A DNA stretch of 64,000 nucleotides, from positions 27,978,034 through 28,042,033 of the forward strand of contig NC_134829.1 of NCBI RefSeq assembly GCF_004210375.1. Reading direction: 5' to 3'. This document shows, in pieces, positions 45,954 to 55,786 of the stretch. A program made the position numbers and the translations under genes. The stretch's first letter is position 1, and each line of letters begins with the position of its first letter. The DNA comes from Tachypleus tridentatus (taxonomy: Eukaryota; Arthropoda; Merostomata; Xiphosura; Limulidae). Below the pieces are notes generated by a model. That model did no database searches, was not told the DNA's origin, and saw only the letters and a program-made list of their open reading frames with translations.

Positions 45954-48900
45954 GTAAGAATTCGACTTTGTTGATACGCGTATAGGCCTAAAAAGCGACA
46001 AGTAATTCTTGAACTATAGAAATAATAAAGCACTGGGACAGACAGTATCGTCTCTGTAAAAATACAAAAGTTTCACCATATTAATACATGATACACAATT
46101 AGAATGTTTAGAAATACCATGTGTTAAAATAATTAGTAACGAAATTTACACTTAAAACAAGAACCGACTGTCGCTGTTAAATATCATAAAATATTGAAGT
46201 TAAGGCCTCTGTGACGTGAAAAGATTATTAAGGTAAAAATTATCACTTGAATTTTTAGAAACTACATCTCTATTTTAAGCTAAGACAAATGAACAGAAAT
46301 TTTAACTGACCAACTGTTAAGATATTAATAAACTGTTAAGAAACTACATTTCTATTTTAAGCTAAGACAAATGAACAGAAATATTAATAAACAAGTAAAC
46401 AAGTAAAATTATCGCTTGAATATTTAGAAACTACATCTCTATTTTAAGCTAAGACAAATGAACAGAAATATTAACTGACCAACTGTTAAGATATTAATAA
46501 ACAAGTAAAACTTATCGCTTGAATATTTAGAAACTACATCTCTATTTTAAGCTAAGACAAATGAACAGAAATATTAACTGACCAACTGTTAAGATATTAA
46601 TAAACAAGTAAAACTTATCGCTTGAATATTTAGAAACTACATCTCTATTTAAAGCTAAGACAAATGAACAGAAATTTTAACTGACCAACTGTTAAGATAT
46701 TAATAAACAAGTAAAAATTATCGCTTGAATATTTAGAAACTACATCTCTATTTAAAGCTAAGACAAATGAAGAGAAATATTAACTGACCAACTGTTAAGA
46801 TATTAATAAACAAGTAAAAATTCATTGCAGTTGTTTTCCAAAACTTGGTCGCGCCTGTGAAGTCAGTGTTTTACTTTATTTTTGACATTTCACGCAAATC
46901 TATTCAAGGATCATCCCATAATAGTTAACCCTAATTTAGAAGTGGTAGACTAGAGGGAAGGTGGCTAGTTAGCTCCACCCACCTACACTTTGCCAACGAA
47001 TAATGGTATTGACCATCACATAATAACGCCCTCATAGCTGAAAGTGGGGAGAGGGGATTCGAACAAATTGCTAGTTGAGTGCCCTCTCTCGACAAGGCCA
47101 TGTCATAATTTTAACTGTGGTTACTTAAAACAATCAGTCATAATATACTAATCACAACAAAAAATAAACGGTGTAAAATCCATTCTCTGTTTAAATAAGA
47201 GTTACGTTAAAAGACGTTTAGTTGTGTGTAAAATATAAACTTTATATCCTAGAGTTCATGGCGTATATATAAAAAATCAAGTCGCATTAAGATTCGTCAG
47301 GTTTTTAACAAGTAAGAAAGGAAAATGGTAATAAAATGTCTGTTGCATTTATATCTCGCTAGTGTTATCTGTAAAAGGTTTTTTTTTTTAATTTCGCGCA
47401 AAGCTACGCGAGTGCTATCTGTGAATAGAATTTATCTATTTTACCATCTAATTTAGAAGTGTAAGGCTAAAGGAAAGGCAGCTAGTTATCACCACCCACC
47501 GTCAACTCTTAGACTACTCTTTTACCAACGAATAGTGGGATTGACCGTAACATTATAACGCCCCCACGGCTGAAAGGGCGAACATGTTTGGTGCGACGGG
47601 GATTCGAACCCGCGACCCTCATATTACGAGTCGAGTGCCTTAACTACCTGGCCATGCCGGGTCATCTGTACAAAGTTCGACCCAATAAACTCGTATTTCT
47701 AAATCTTCTTTAATTCAGTTACGGGTTCGTAAAATAAAAATAATAATGAATGTGGCCGAGCCTCATATAATTATGTATTTAATAATTTTATGACACCTTA
47801 AGAGTATAAAATATTCAAAAAAGGGATCTATCAGTCCTTTCGGTTACAAGTTGTAAAATGCAACTTTTTATTGTGCAAACATTTCCGATGACAACTTAAC
47901 CTGCAATTTGCAGTGGTCGTCGCTTTTGACGTACATAAAAGAGTTAAGCACTATAATTGCATAAAGTTTCGGATGTCAATTAATTTTTTGAAAAACTACC
48001 CCAAAGCATTGTTTATAAAATTATGTTAATTTTTAATATTTCGTTTTTACATTTAGTAGAAAATATTATCTATGGCTTGTTGGTTCATTTGTCATCCTCC
48101 AGAAAGGAAGCCCTCATTCAGTGGCACATCGGCATGTCTCCGGACTTGCAACGCTAGAAACTGCGTTTCGATATCTGTTGTGAGCAAAAGTACAGATAGC
48201 TCATTGTTTAGCTTTGTGTTTAATTTCAAATGAACAAACAAAACTTCTGGCATAAGTAACACTTATTCTATAAAAAAATCCTTCCAGTTTTATATCAAAG
48301 AATGTTGATAGTGTTTTGTAAAGGATGAATACTTTGTTTTTTATTTCTTTGTGAATTTCATCTACATGGTATGAAGAACAGAAGACATTTAGATCTCGAT
48401 AGACTGGAGTGTTAAAAAATGTATATACGAGGCAGATGCAAGTCAAACTACTTTGAAAACAGTTGTTTTGTCTCCCAAAAACTGATCTGGTATTTAAAGC
48501 ACTCGATTTGAAATATTGGATTCACGAGTTCGAATATCACTCTCAAAGATTCTCACCCTTTCAGTCGTGGAGGCGTTATAATGTGACGGTCAGTTTCAAT
48601 ATTCATTGATAAAGAGTAGCCCAAGAGGTAATGGTGGGTAGTGTTCAATAATTACCTCCTTTTTAATTTGTCTCTTCAAAATTAGGGACGGCTAGCGAAG
48701 ATAGCTTTTGAGTAATTTTGTATGAAATTCAGCGAATAAATATAGCTGCCTAAATCGTTTCTACAATGATATATATACATATGCATCCAATATATTTGTT
48801 TAACATATAGAAGCGTGTTCTTCTGAATTCTATAATTTTATCACTCTTATTCACATAATGCATAATATATTATAAATCAAAGTTTGTGTATTGCAGAGCG

Positions 48901-51900
48901 ATGTTATCATGTTGCTAGGCAACAATGACATTCGAACAGCTGAACATGCTGCTCAACTGTATCTCCTCGGTTACGGAGACTGGCTTGTTATATCTGGAAA
49001 GGCAGGTAACATGACGAAAGGTAAGTTGTTTGTAGCAATTTGAGATAAAAGTAGAGAGTAATTAATTATTCGTGTATGTTGATGATTAAACTTAAAAAAG
49101 TGTACAAAATAATCGAAAGAAAAATGTAGTATGCTTAAAGACGTTTGTTTTTTTATAGTTACCAGTCCTACGGGTACAAAAGAGTAGGTCAGTAAAGAAA
49201 GAAAAAATAATTAAAACCTTTAAAGTTTACAAAATATATATTAATACGAAATAGCATAATTTATATACTTATTGCAATAGAATATAAGATCATTTCCAAA
49301 ACATCGAGTTAACTAAAATATTATTAGTCTGGCATGACCAGGTGGGTTAAGGCGTTCGACAACCCGTTGCACCAAACATGCTCAACTTTTCAGCCATGGG
49401 GGCGTTATAATATGACGGTCAATCTCACTATTCTTTGGTAAAAGATTAGCCTAAGAGTTGGCGGTGGGTGGTAATGACTAGCTGCCTTCCCTCTAGTCTG
49501 ACACTGCTAAATTAGGGACGGCTAGTGCAGATAGCCATTGAGTAGCTTTGCGCGAAATTAAAAAAAAACAAAAAAAAAACTAAAATATTATTGTATTTAT
49601 ATTTATTTCTGTCACTATCATACAGATATTTTATTCACATTAGAGTGGAGGTGTAAAGTGTTTTTTCTTCCTAACCTGTTTCGAGGCTCTATTTTAGCTC
49701 TCCAAAGATGACTTATTTAAAATCATTGTAAATAACCAATGCTGCCTGGTAGAAGTCTTATGTTTGCCCTATCCCCAGAAATTTCACTTCGAGTTTGTCA
49801 TAGGGAACTCTCCTCCTGAGCTCTCCCCAGTAAATGTATTAGCAATACCACTGTGTCGCATATGGACACTATATCAATGGAAAGGCGTAGAATCATATAT
49901 ATATCGTGAACAGTGGCGTTCATCCGAGCGTACGTCTGTTTCCCGTTTGTAAAGGTGCACATGCAGGCAAAGCTCAACATTTACTTTTGAAATGACGGGA
50001 GAGCAGACATGAAAATACTGATGAAAAACTGTGTTTTACAAGCAGGATATTCTATACTAAATTGTTACGAGTTAATTACCCAATCATTCACGTTTCAAAA
50101 CGTGACGTTAGTTCAAGAATGAATATGTATATTCATCATATGTCATTACTGAGCGGTTCTTAGCATGACTGAAATACTCAACAATTACTTTTCATGGTGG
50201 GTGGTATAAGTATCTCAGAGCTTTGGTTCTGATTGAAACCAAGAGTGTAGCACAATAAATCTTTTTAAAGGCTATGAAATAATTTAAACTTATAAATTAA
50301 CATTAGCTTTTCCGTCACTGGGGACGAGTACTTTTTCTTGTAAATGGTATTTTCAAGTTTTACCATCCAGGACGACTCCTGGTTAATTTTTAAATATTCT
50401 TTCTGAATTGTTATTAGCAAAGTCACAACTAACAGGAAGATGCTTATTAACAATAATTAAATTAACTTTATACTGTTGGCTCAATGAATTATGTACAGAG
50501 TCGACCATAAGCAAAATTGTGGTCCTTACCAACCTTGTATTCGACGCGCCTGTCCCTGGAAATGTTGACAAGAACTGATAATTGCAATATTGATTTTGGC
50601 GCCCTTGAAATAGGCGTCCTGTGCGGTAGTACATGTCGTCCACCCAAACGAACGGATCAGATATATCTTTATAACTTACGTCCAGTGTTTCATTAGTTGG
50701 TTCTTACGGTATCATACTTAATGATCATCAACTTCATGAGGTATTTATTTTGATTGACACAAAGACGAATCAATACTCACAGTTGTTTCATCTGATGATA
50801 CAAGATAATTTGGTTTCAGAATTAATGGCGCTTAATGCGACTCCTGGACTAAATGGCCAGATAAGATATCCATAAAGTTCAAGTACAGCTATTCCTAATT
50901 TAGAACTATTGAAAGTAGGAGGAAACCCGCTGCATAGCATGCAAATACTCTTAATTAATTAGCACGATTGACTCTCACACGTGTGATGACTCCAGAGCTG
51001 AAACTGTGGGGTGTGTAAACGGCATATTACAACTCAAATGGTGAACTTTTGGATCCGCAGTCCATCGTACCAACTGCAGGCTACACCCGGCCAAGTAGTC
51101 CTTCAAAATCATGTTTTTTGTAGCAGTAATGGAAATATTGTTGCAGTTTTTTGTATGATTATATAAAGTATGAGCTGTTGATCATTGCATTAGTGAATGT
51201 GGGATGTCAGTAGTTGATTAAATGCACTAATTATATAATTATTTAGCTTAAAACTTAGTAAACAACCTTTCAAAAGCTATAAAACAACATTACCAAATAA
51301 GAACGTACTATTATTTGTATTGCCTATAAATTACGCTAAACAGAAGATAAATTATAATAGAAAAGTTATGTGTATGCTGTTTGTGTTTACGGGGAGTAAG
51401 AGTACATGTCTAGCAAGGTAAGAATAATATACGTGGAGTAAGAGTACATGTCTAGCAAGGTAAGAATAATAGAGTTAACAGGAAGGAACGAAAATTAACA
51501 GTATCGAACAAAATACAGTGGAGCCCCTCACTAACGACTTCAAAAATGCCTCGACAAAAAGGTCGTTAATGAGGGGGAGTCGTTAGTGAGGGGTGGATAC
51601 CCAATTCGTTACCAAGATTTAAATTATGTACGTTTTTATAATAGGCAAAGTGTTCAAATACTGACTGGATATACGATCGTAAACTAAAGAAATCACTAAT
51701 GTTCATGCAGACTTAAAATACGATCATAAAAGACATTTTCTTAAATCATTAATGCTCATGCAGACTTAAAATGCGATGATAAAATACATTTTTATAAAGA
51801 AATCACTGTAAAAGAAATGCTACACACGCACAAAAATGATCAAATACAGACTTAAAATACGATAAGAAACTACATTTTCTTAAAGAAATCACTAATTTTT

Positions 51901-54900
51901 GTTTGTTTTTTCTCCGAAAATTGTACAGTTTTAATGTCTTTGCTCACTGCTACCATGCAATCTACAATGTCCATTTTGCCGTGTTTGAGACCAAACTGTA
52001 AACGTTTTTCTGCATATGACATTGCAGTGGCACAGTCAATTGGCTCGAAAGACTCTACAGTTGTGTCGTCACATTCTTCACCATCATCACTCTCGATTTC
52101 TTCAGGACACGCGATAATATTGTCAGAAACTGAATCATCACAAACTGGAGTTTCGTTGTCGAAGTTGACATATTCGCCAAGAGTTACACCATTCAAGACA
52201 AGCCTGAAGTCGGGGTCAGATTGGTTTTCTGAAACATTGTCTTCACTTTCGTTTGACACTTCGCCTAAACAGAAGTTAAAGCCGCATTTCAAGAAACACT
52301 TTTGAATTGTCGAAGCCTTAACTCGAAGCCAAGCGACGCGTAACCACACAATTGCGTTCAGAAGAGTGATTTTTTTGCACAACTCGGGACCTGTAGCCGT
52401 CTGGTCGTTATCCATGTGAAACAAAAGTTGTCTCAAGAATGTTTTGCGATACAGCAGTTTGACGGTCTGTATAACTCCGGCGTCACAAGGCTGTGGCTTA
52501 GAAGTTGCATTAGGAGGAAGTAAAACGATTTTTACATTAGATAGAGGGATTGCAACATGGGCAGTGCAGTTGTCGATAAAAAGCATAACATTGCGTTTCT
52601 GAAGTTTCATTTTGTTGTTAAATTTTTTTGCCCATTCGGTAAATATGGGAATTGTCATCCAGGCTTTTCGGTTGTGATAATAATCTACACCCAATGAATT
52701 CATATCAGAATTACGAAAGCAACGCGGCTTAGCACAATGACCAATAACAAGTGGCCGAACTTTCTCTCCCGACATGCTACAGCAAAGCATTACTGTAACT
52801 CTTTCTTTCGGAACTTTTACACCGGATGTCGTTTCTCCCTTCTTGACCATTGATTTTGTTGGAAGTGATCTGTATTGTATCCCAGTCTCATCAGCGTTAA
52901 ATATGTCATTAGGGGAATAGCCTTCACAGATGGATGGGAGACGATTAGTCCAATCTTCAACTGCTTCTTGAGAAACTTCAGCACTTTAGCCACAGAGAAT
53001 AGCTGCTTTGATATTATGCCTTTTTACGAATCTATCTAACCATCCATTGCTAGCAGAGAAGCCTTCATTGCCAAGCTGAGATGCCAATATTAATGCTTTT
53101 TCTTGAATTAGTTTCCAGGTAATTGGTAGATTCCTGGATCTTGTATTCACAAACCACCGCCACACCTTCTCATCCAACTCGTCGTATAGGCATCTTCTCT
53201 TGTTCTGCTTGAATTAGTTTCCAGGTAATTGGTAGATTCCTGGATCTTGTATTCACAAACCACCGCCACACCTTCTCATCCAACTCGTCGTATAGGCATC
53301 TTCTCTTGTTCTGCTTGAATTAGTTTCCCGGTAATTGGTAGATTCCTGGATCTTGTATTCACAAACCACTGCCACACCTTCTCATCCAACTCGTCGTATA
53401 GGCATCTTCTCTTGTTCTGCTTGAATTAGTTTCCCGGTAGATTCCTGGATCTTGTATTCACAAACCACTGCCACACCTTCTCATCCAACTCGTCGTATGG
53501 ACATCTTCTCTTGTTCTGCTTGAATTAGTTTCCCGGTAATTGGTAGATTCCTGGATCTTGTATTCACAAACCACTGCCACACCTTCTCATCCAACTCGTC
53601 GTATGGACATCTTCTCTTGTTCTGCTTGAATTAGTTTCCCGGTAATTGGTAGATTCCTGGATCTTGTATTCACAAACCACTGCCACACCTTCTCATCCAA
53701 CTCGTCGTATAGGCATCTTCTCTTGTTCTGCTTTTTTTCTGGATTTTCGCCTGTTTCCCACTTTTTCAAAATTTTTTCTTTCTCTTTAATGATTGTCTGA
53801 ATTTGGGTTTTACCAACTCTAAGATCCGTGGCGATTTTTATTGCAGTTTCCCCTTTGTCGTGTCGTTTAATGACGGAAACTCTCTCTTCTAAGTTAAGCA
53901 ACTTTCTCTTCGACATCCTGGTGAAAAATGAATCTGTGTTATGAGGAATCTTCATATTATGCACACTAATCCTGTCTGTTAAATAATCCGATTTAGTGTT
54001 CCTAATTCATTATGTACTATAGAATAAGCGCACTGAGCGCATTGAGAATAAGATTAATTTACCAATGAAAATTAATCTTCTTTTCGATTCGACGCACTGG
54101 AAATAGATTTATTGTTGAAGTAGATTACGTAATACTGTTTAACTACGGAATAATTAAACTCATTTGTAATATGCCATAAATGAAAAGGCAGACCGCTATG
54201 TAACTTCACAGAATATGGCACATAATAATGTCACTTAGTCGTTAGTGAGAGGTAAAATAATCAAAATTGTTCAATTTGGTAGGTCGTTAGTCGCGTTTGA
54301 GGGGAAGTCGTCCACGAGGAGTCAATTTAATGCAAACAGGGTACCGTCAAAAATTATCCGGTCGTATGACAGGGGAAGTCGTTAGTAAGGGGGTCGTTAG
54401 TGAGGGGCTCCACTGTACAAGTTATTGACTCTGGTGTATCACAAAACAAAAGCAACTTTATATGTTAATTATTTTACATGTGTATTTGAAATAAAAGTTT
54501 AAAATTTTATTTCAGGGAAGTGGAAACAACCGGAAGCACATGTTTTCCGCGATGTGGCGCTCGACATCGGGGTGCCAGGAAATAGGATTATTGTGGAAAA
54601 TCAAGCAACAAATACTGGCGAAAATGTTAAGTTTTCTTACAGAATTATGAAGAAATACCACATAAAACCATCGAGCATTATCCTTGTTCAAACTCCTTAT
54701 ATGGAACGTCGAACATACGCCACCTTCATGAAACAATGGCCTGGAAATACGGCACTGCTACGGGTAACTGTGACGTCACCACCGATTCCTTTTCGTCTGT
54801 ACCCTATCCGTGGTGTTTGTAGTATTAGAGAATTATTAGCAGCGATGCTAGGGATATTGCAAAGGATACAGGTGTATCCTCGTATTGGTTTTCAAATACA

Positions 54901-54985
54901 TCAGACTGTTCCTCCTGAAGTTATTATAGCATATGATCATCTCATTGAAACTGGTCGTTATAACGATTTTATTATAAAAAACTGA
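45825..54985 (+). CDS. DUF218/YdcF-like protein, 3 exons, 240 aa
   Basis: The spliced model joins 45825-45953, 48897-49020 and 54516-54985 (723 nt including TGA). Splice sites are AAG/GTAAGA, TTGCAG/AGC, AAAG/GTAAGT and TTTCAG/GGA, in phases 0 and 1. The ATG has A at -3 and G at +4, and an in-frame stop lies 15 codons upstream. The fold is the Rossmann-like DUF218 type; E. coli YdcF binds S-adenosylmethionine, but enzymatic roles in the family are unclear. Conserved segments are SDVIMLLGNND (44-54, first strand and Gly loop), LVISGKAGN (73-81), KQPEAHVF (88-95), ENQATNTGEN (112-121, family signature), ILVQTPYMERRTYATF (140-155) and LQRIQVYPRIGFQIHQ (199-214). The length and the C-terminal segment match bacterial members of about 200-270 residues. 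No signal peptide or membrane helix is visible, so it is probably cytosolic. The gene is intact, and its introns are filled with the same repeats as the surroundings. Confidence 0.9.
46234..46821. repeat. 103-bp tandem repeat array, about six units
   Basis: The anchor GAAACTACAT recurs at about 46258, 46340, 46427, 46530, 46633 and 46736. The last units are spaced 103 bp apart and the first two carry deletions (82 and 87 bp). A unit includes TCTATTTTAAGCTAAGACAA and CTGACCAACTGTTAAGATAT. Late units are almost identical, suggesting recent expansion. Confidence 0.95.
46880..47105 (-). mobile_element. SINE family A, diverged
   Basis: A minus-strand copy (TTTCACGCAAATCTATTCAA, GGTAGACTAGAGGGAAGG, CCAACGAATAATGG) with a deleted middle and decayed head. 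Lies in intron 1. Confidence 0.8.
47374..47663 (-). mobile_element. SINE family A, full length
   Basis: A minus-strand copy with near-consensus head (GGTGCGACGGGGATTCGAAC, CTACCTGGCCATGCCGGG). ATCTGTA at 47367-47373 and 47664-47670 may be its target duplication. A short insertion after GTGCTATCTGTG is copy-specific. Lies in intron 1. Confidence 0.93.
48110..48244 (+). mobile_element. SINE family C
   Basis: Head CTCATTCAGTGGCACATCGG, B-box-like GTTTCGATATC, then GATAGCTCATTGTTTAGC, TTTGTGTTTAATTTC and a CAAACAAAAC tail. Lies in intron 1. Confidence 0.8.
48491..48731 (+). mobile_element. SINE family A, diverged
   Basis: A + strand copy: GTATTTAAAGCACTCGATTT head, CGAGTTCGAATATCAC B-box-like segment and body to GTATGAAATTCAGC. 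Ends about 165 bp before exon 2. Confidence 0.8.
48897..49020 (+). CDS. YdcF-like gene, exon 2 (codons 44-84)
   Basis: 124 nt, phase 0 to phase 1. It encodes the first beta-strand and Gly-rich loop (IMLLGNND), a helix beginning RTAEHAAQLYL and the second strand with SGKAGNM. These segments are contiguous in bacterial relatives, which supports both splice sites. Confidence 0.92.
49326..49577 (+). mobile_element. SINE family A with 15-bp target duplication
   Basis: AACTAAAATATTATT occurs at 49311-49325 and 49578-49592. The tRNA-like head has a deletion between the A and B boxes (GGCGTTCGACAACCCGTTGC), but the body and A-rich tail are complete. Confidence 0.95.
50870..51092 (-). mobile_element. 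Very diverged family A SINE
   Basis: CAGCTATTCCTAATTTAGAA, ACTCTCACACGTGTGATGAC and CTACACCCGGCC follow the family A order on the minus strand. Strongly decayed. Confidence 0.5.
51393..51473. repeat. 42-bp direct duplication
   Basis: GGAGTAAGAGTACATGTCTA and the text following it occur at 51393 and again at 51435, an almost exact 42-bp tandem pair about 40 bp before the Tigger element. Confidence 0.9.
51650..51895. repeat. Imperfect subterminal repeats inside Tigger
   Basis: GCAGACTTAAAATACGAT-type segments followed by AAAGAAATCACTAAT recur about four times with irregular spacing between the left terminal repeat and the end of the transposase gene. They may be an internal expansion of subterminal sequence. 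Confidence 0.7.
51870..53964 (-). pseudogene. Tigger/pogo transposase, disrupted
   Basis: It starts near 53964 with an N-terminal CENP-B-type helix-turn-helix (LNLEERVSVIKRHDKGETAI, then GKTQIQTIIKEKEKIL). The second DNA-binding domain follows (DELDEKVWQWFVNTRSRN, later GWLDRFVKRHNI), then the DDE_1 catalytic domain: IFNADETG (about 52890), MLFIDNCTAH (about 52585) and PPNATSKPQPCDAGVI (about 52500). The acidic C-terminal region ends KISDFFKKM, as in Tigger proteins. Two lesions are seen: an in-frame TAA at 52986-52988 and a 106-bp tandem expansion (53105-53733) in the second DNA-binding domain. The stretch 52850-51870 alone is open for 326 codons. Confidence 0.93.
53105..53733. repeat. 106-bp tandem array within transposase gene, six units
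   Basis: Units begin GAATTAGTTTCC at 53105, 53211, 53317, 53423, 53522 and 53628, spaced 106, 106, 106, 99 and 106 bp. The 99-bp unit lacks seven bases (the AATTGGT region). Units differ by only a few substitutions. Each encodes the same part of the transposase DNA-binding domain on the minus strand. Confidence 0.97.
54516..54985 (+). CDS. YdcF-like gene, exon 3 (codons 85-240)
   Basis: 470 nt ending at TGA 54983-54985. It carries most of the DUF218 domain: GVPGNRIIVENQATNTGEN, the ILVQTPYMERRTYATF strand-loop and the C-terminal ILQRIQVYPRIGFQ segment. The phase 1 junction forms a Gly codon with the last base of exon 2. No close AATAAA polyadenylation signal follows. Confidence 0.93.
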
Positions 54986-55039
54986 TTTTAGGGTTTTCTG
55001 TTTATTTTATTTAGAAATTAAGTACAGCTTACTGTTTTA

Positions 55040-55214
55040 TATATATGCAAAAAACGGCTCGTTTGGGTTGAGAAAATATTTTACATAGAAGAGCGAAGAA
55101 CGTTTCGACCTTCTTCGGTCATCGTTGTTCGCTCTTCTATGTAAAATATTTTCTCAACCCAAACGAGCCGTTTTTTGCATATATATTTCTCTACAAGTGG
55201 GTTTTCTCGACATC
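55040..55214. mobile_element. Palindromic short insertion with 16-bp target duplication
   Basis: ACAGCTTACTGTTTTA at 55024-55039 and 55215-55230 flanks a 175-bp insertion. Inside, two nearly perfect inverted arms of about 65 bp (left from TATATGCAAAAAACGGCTCG; right ending in its complement near 55185) surround a short centre with GTTTCGACCTTCTTCGGTC. A 3' addition TTCTCTACAAGTGGGTTTTC follows the right arm. The centre resembles inverted Penelope/retrozyme-type terminal sequence, but the hammerhead core is incomplete. It lies about 55 bp after the stop codon of the YdcF-like gene, so probably in its 3' UTR or flank. Confidence 0.88.
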
Positions 55215-55230
55215 ACAGCTTACTGTTTTA

Positions 55231-55558
55231 CTGAGTGACTGTTTATCGAAGTATTTTCGTTAATGCTCGGTGAAACACGACAAAGTGACTAGCACCACTA
55301 CAGTATTGAAAAAAAATATGAAATATTTTTAATACCACATGCATGTAATCATTTAGAATATCGAATACACTTGCATCATTGAACAAACCCAAACTTATAC
55401 GAAATGTAAATCATAAAAACCTTGAACGGTTTCAATACGTTAGTGTGCCTCAAACGTAAGATATTGTATACTGAATTGTTTGTTGTTAAGCACAGCACTT
55501 TCAAACACTTTATATACCAAAGGAACCAAATCTCGAATTTTAGTATTATAAACAGATG
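55231..55558. other. Unassigned DNA
   Basis: Nothing recognised. Could contain the true 3' end of the upstream gene. Confidence 0.35.
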
Positions 55559-55677
55559 GCTCCCCTCTAGTACAGCGGTAAGTATCCGGACTTACAACGC
55601 CAAAGTCAGGGGTTCGATTCCCCTCGGTGGGCTCAGCAGATAGCCCGATGTGACTTTGTTATAAGAAAAACACACAT
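55559..55677 (+). mobile_element. SINE family B
   Basis: Head CCCCTCTAGTACAGCGGTAA, B-box GGGGTTCGATTCCC, CGGTGGGCTCAGCAGATAGC and an AAGAAAAACACACATAAG end. AGATGGCT at both sides may be the target duplication. Confidence 0.88.
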
Positions 55678-55786
55678 AAGTATAGATGGCTTACCTGTAA
55701 TGCGATAAGTTGTGCAAAAATGTATGCGACAGTAGCAGATCAGATGATAGTATATCGTTGCTTCGGTTCACAAATTCATCATACAT

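Larger units (their letters stand above)
45954..48896 (+). other. YdcF-like gene intron 1
   Basis: 2943 nt with consensus GTAAGA donor and TTGTGTATTGCAG acceptor. It contains a 103-bp tandem array, three family A SINEs and one family C SINE, accounting for about half its length. The remainder is AT-rich and unassigned. Confidence 0.85.
51516..54415 (-). mobile_element. Tigger/pogo DNA transposon, complete ends
   Basis: Terminal inverted repeats start CAGTGGAGCCCCTCACTAAC at both ends (left at 51516; right, as reverse complement, ending at 54415) and are flanked by TA target duplications (51514-51515 and 54416-54417). Subterminal CGTTAGTGAGG motifs repeat at both ends. Total length is 2.9 kb. 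The transposase is on the minus strand and is disrupted. It sits inside intron 2 of the YdcF-like gene in the opposite orientation to that gene. Confidence 0.95.
49021..54515 (+). other. YdcF-like gene intron 2
   Basis: 5495 nt with GTAAGT donor and TTTTATTTCAG acceptor. It carries a family A SINE with target duplication, a decayed SINE near 50870-51090, a 42-bp direct duplication and a complete Tigger/pogo transposon whose right end lies only 100 nt before the acceptor. About 49593-50864 shows nothing recognisable. Confidence 0.85.

Noticed and set aside
51934-52305. 123-codon + strand gene
   Set aside because: Antisense shadow of the intact part of the Tigger transposase.
45825-54985. Bacterial contamination as the source of the YdcF-like sequence
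   Set aside because: Exons are separated by consensus spliceosomal introns containing the same SINE families as the rest of the window.
55085-55145. Active hammerhead ribozyme in the palindromic insertion
   Set aside because: The GATGA and GAAA parts are present on the minus strand, but the essential leading CU of the core is not, so activity is not supported.
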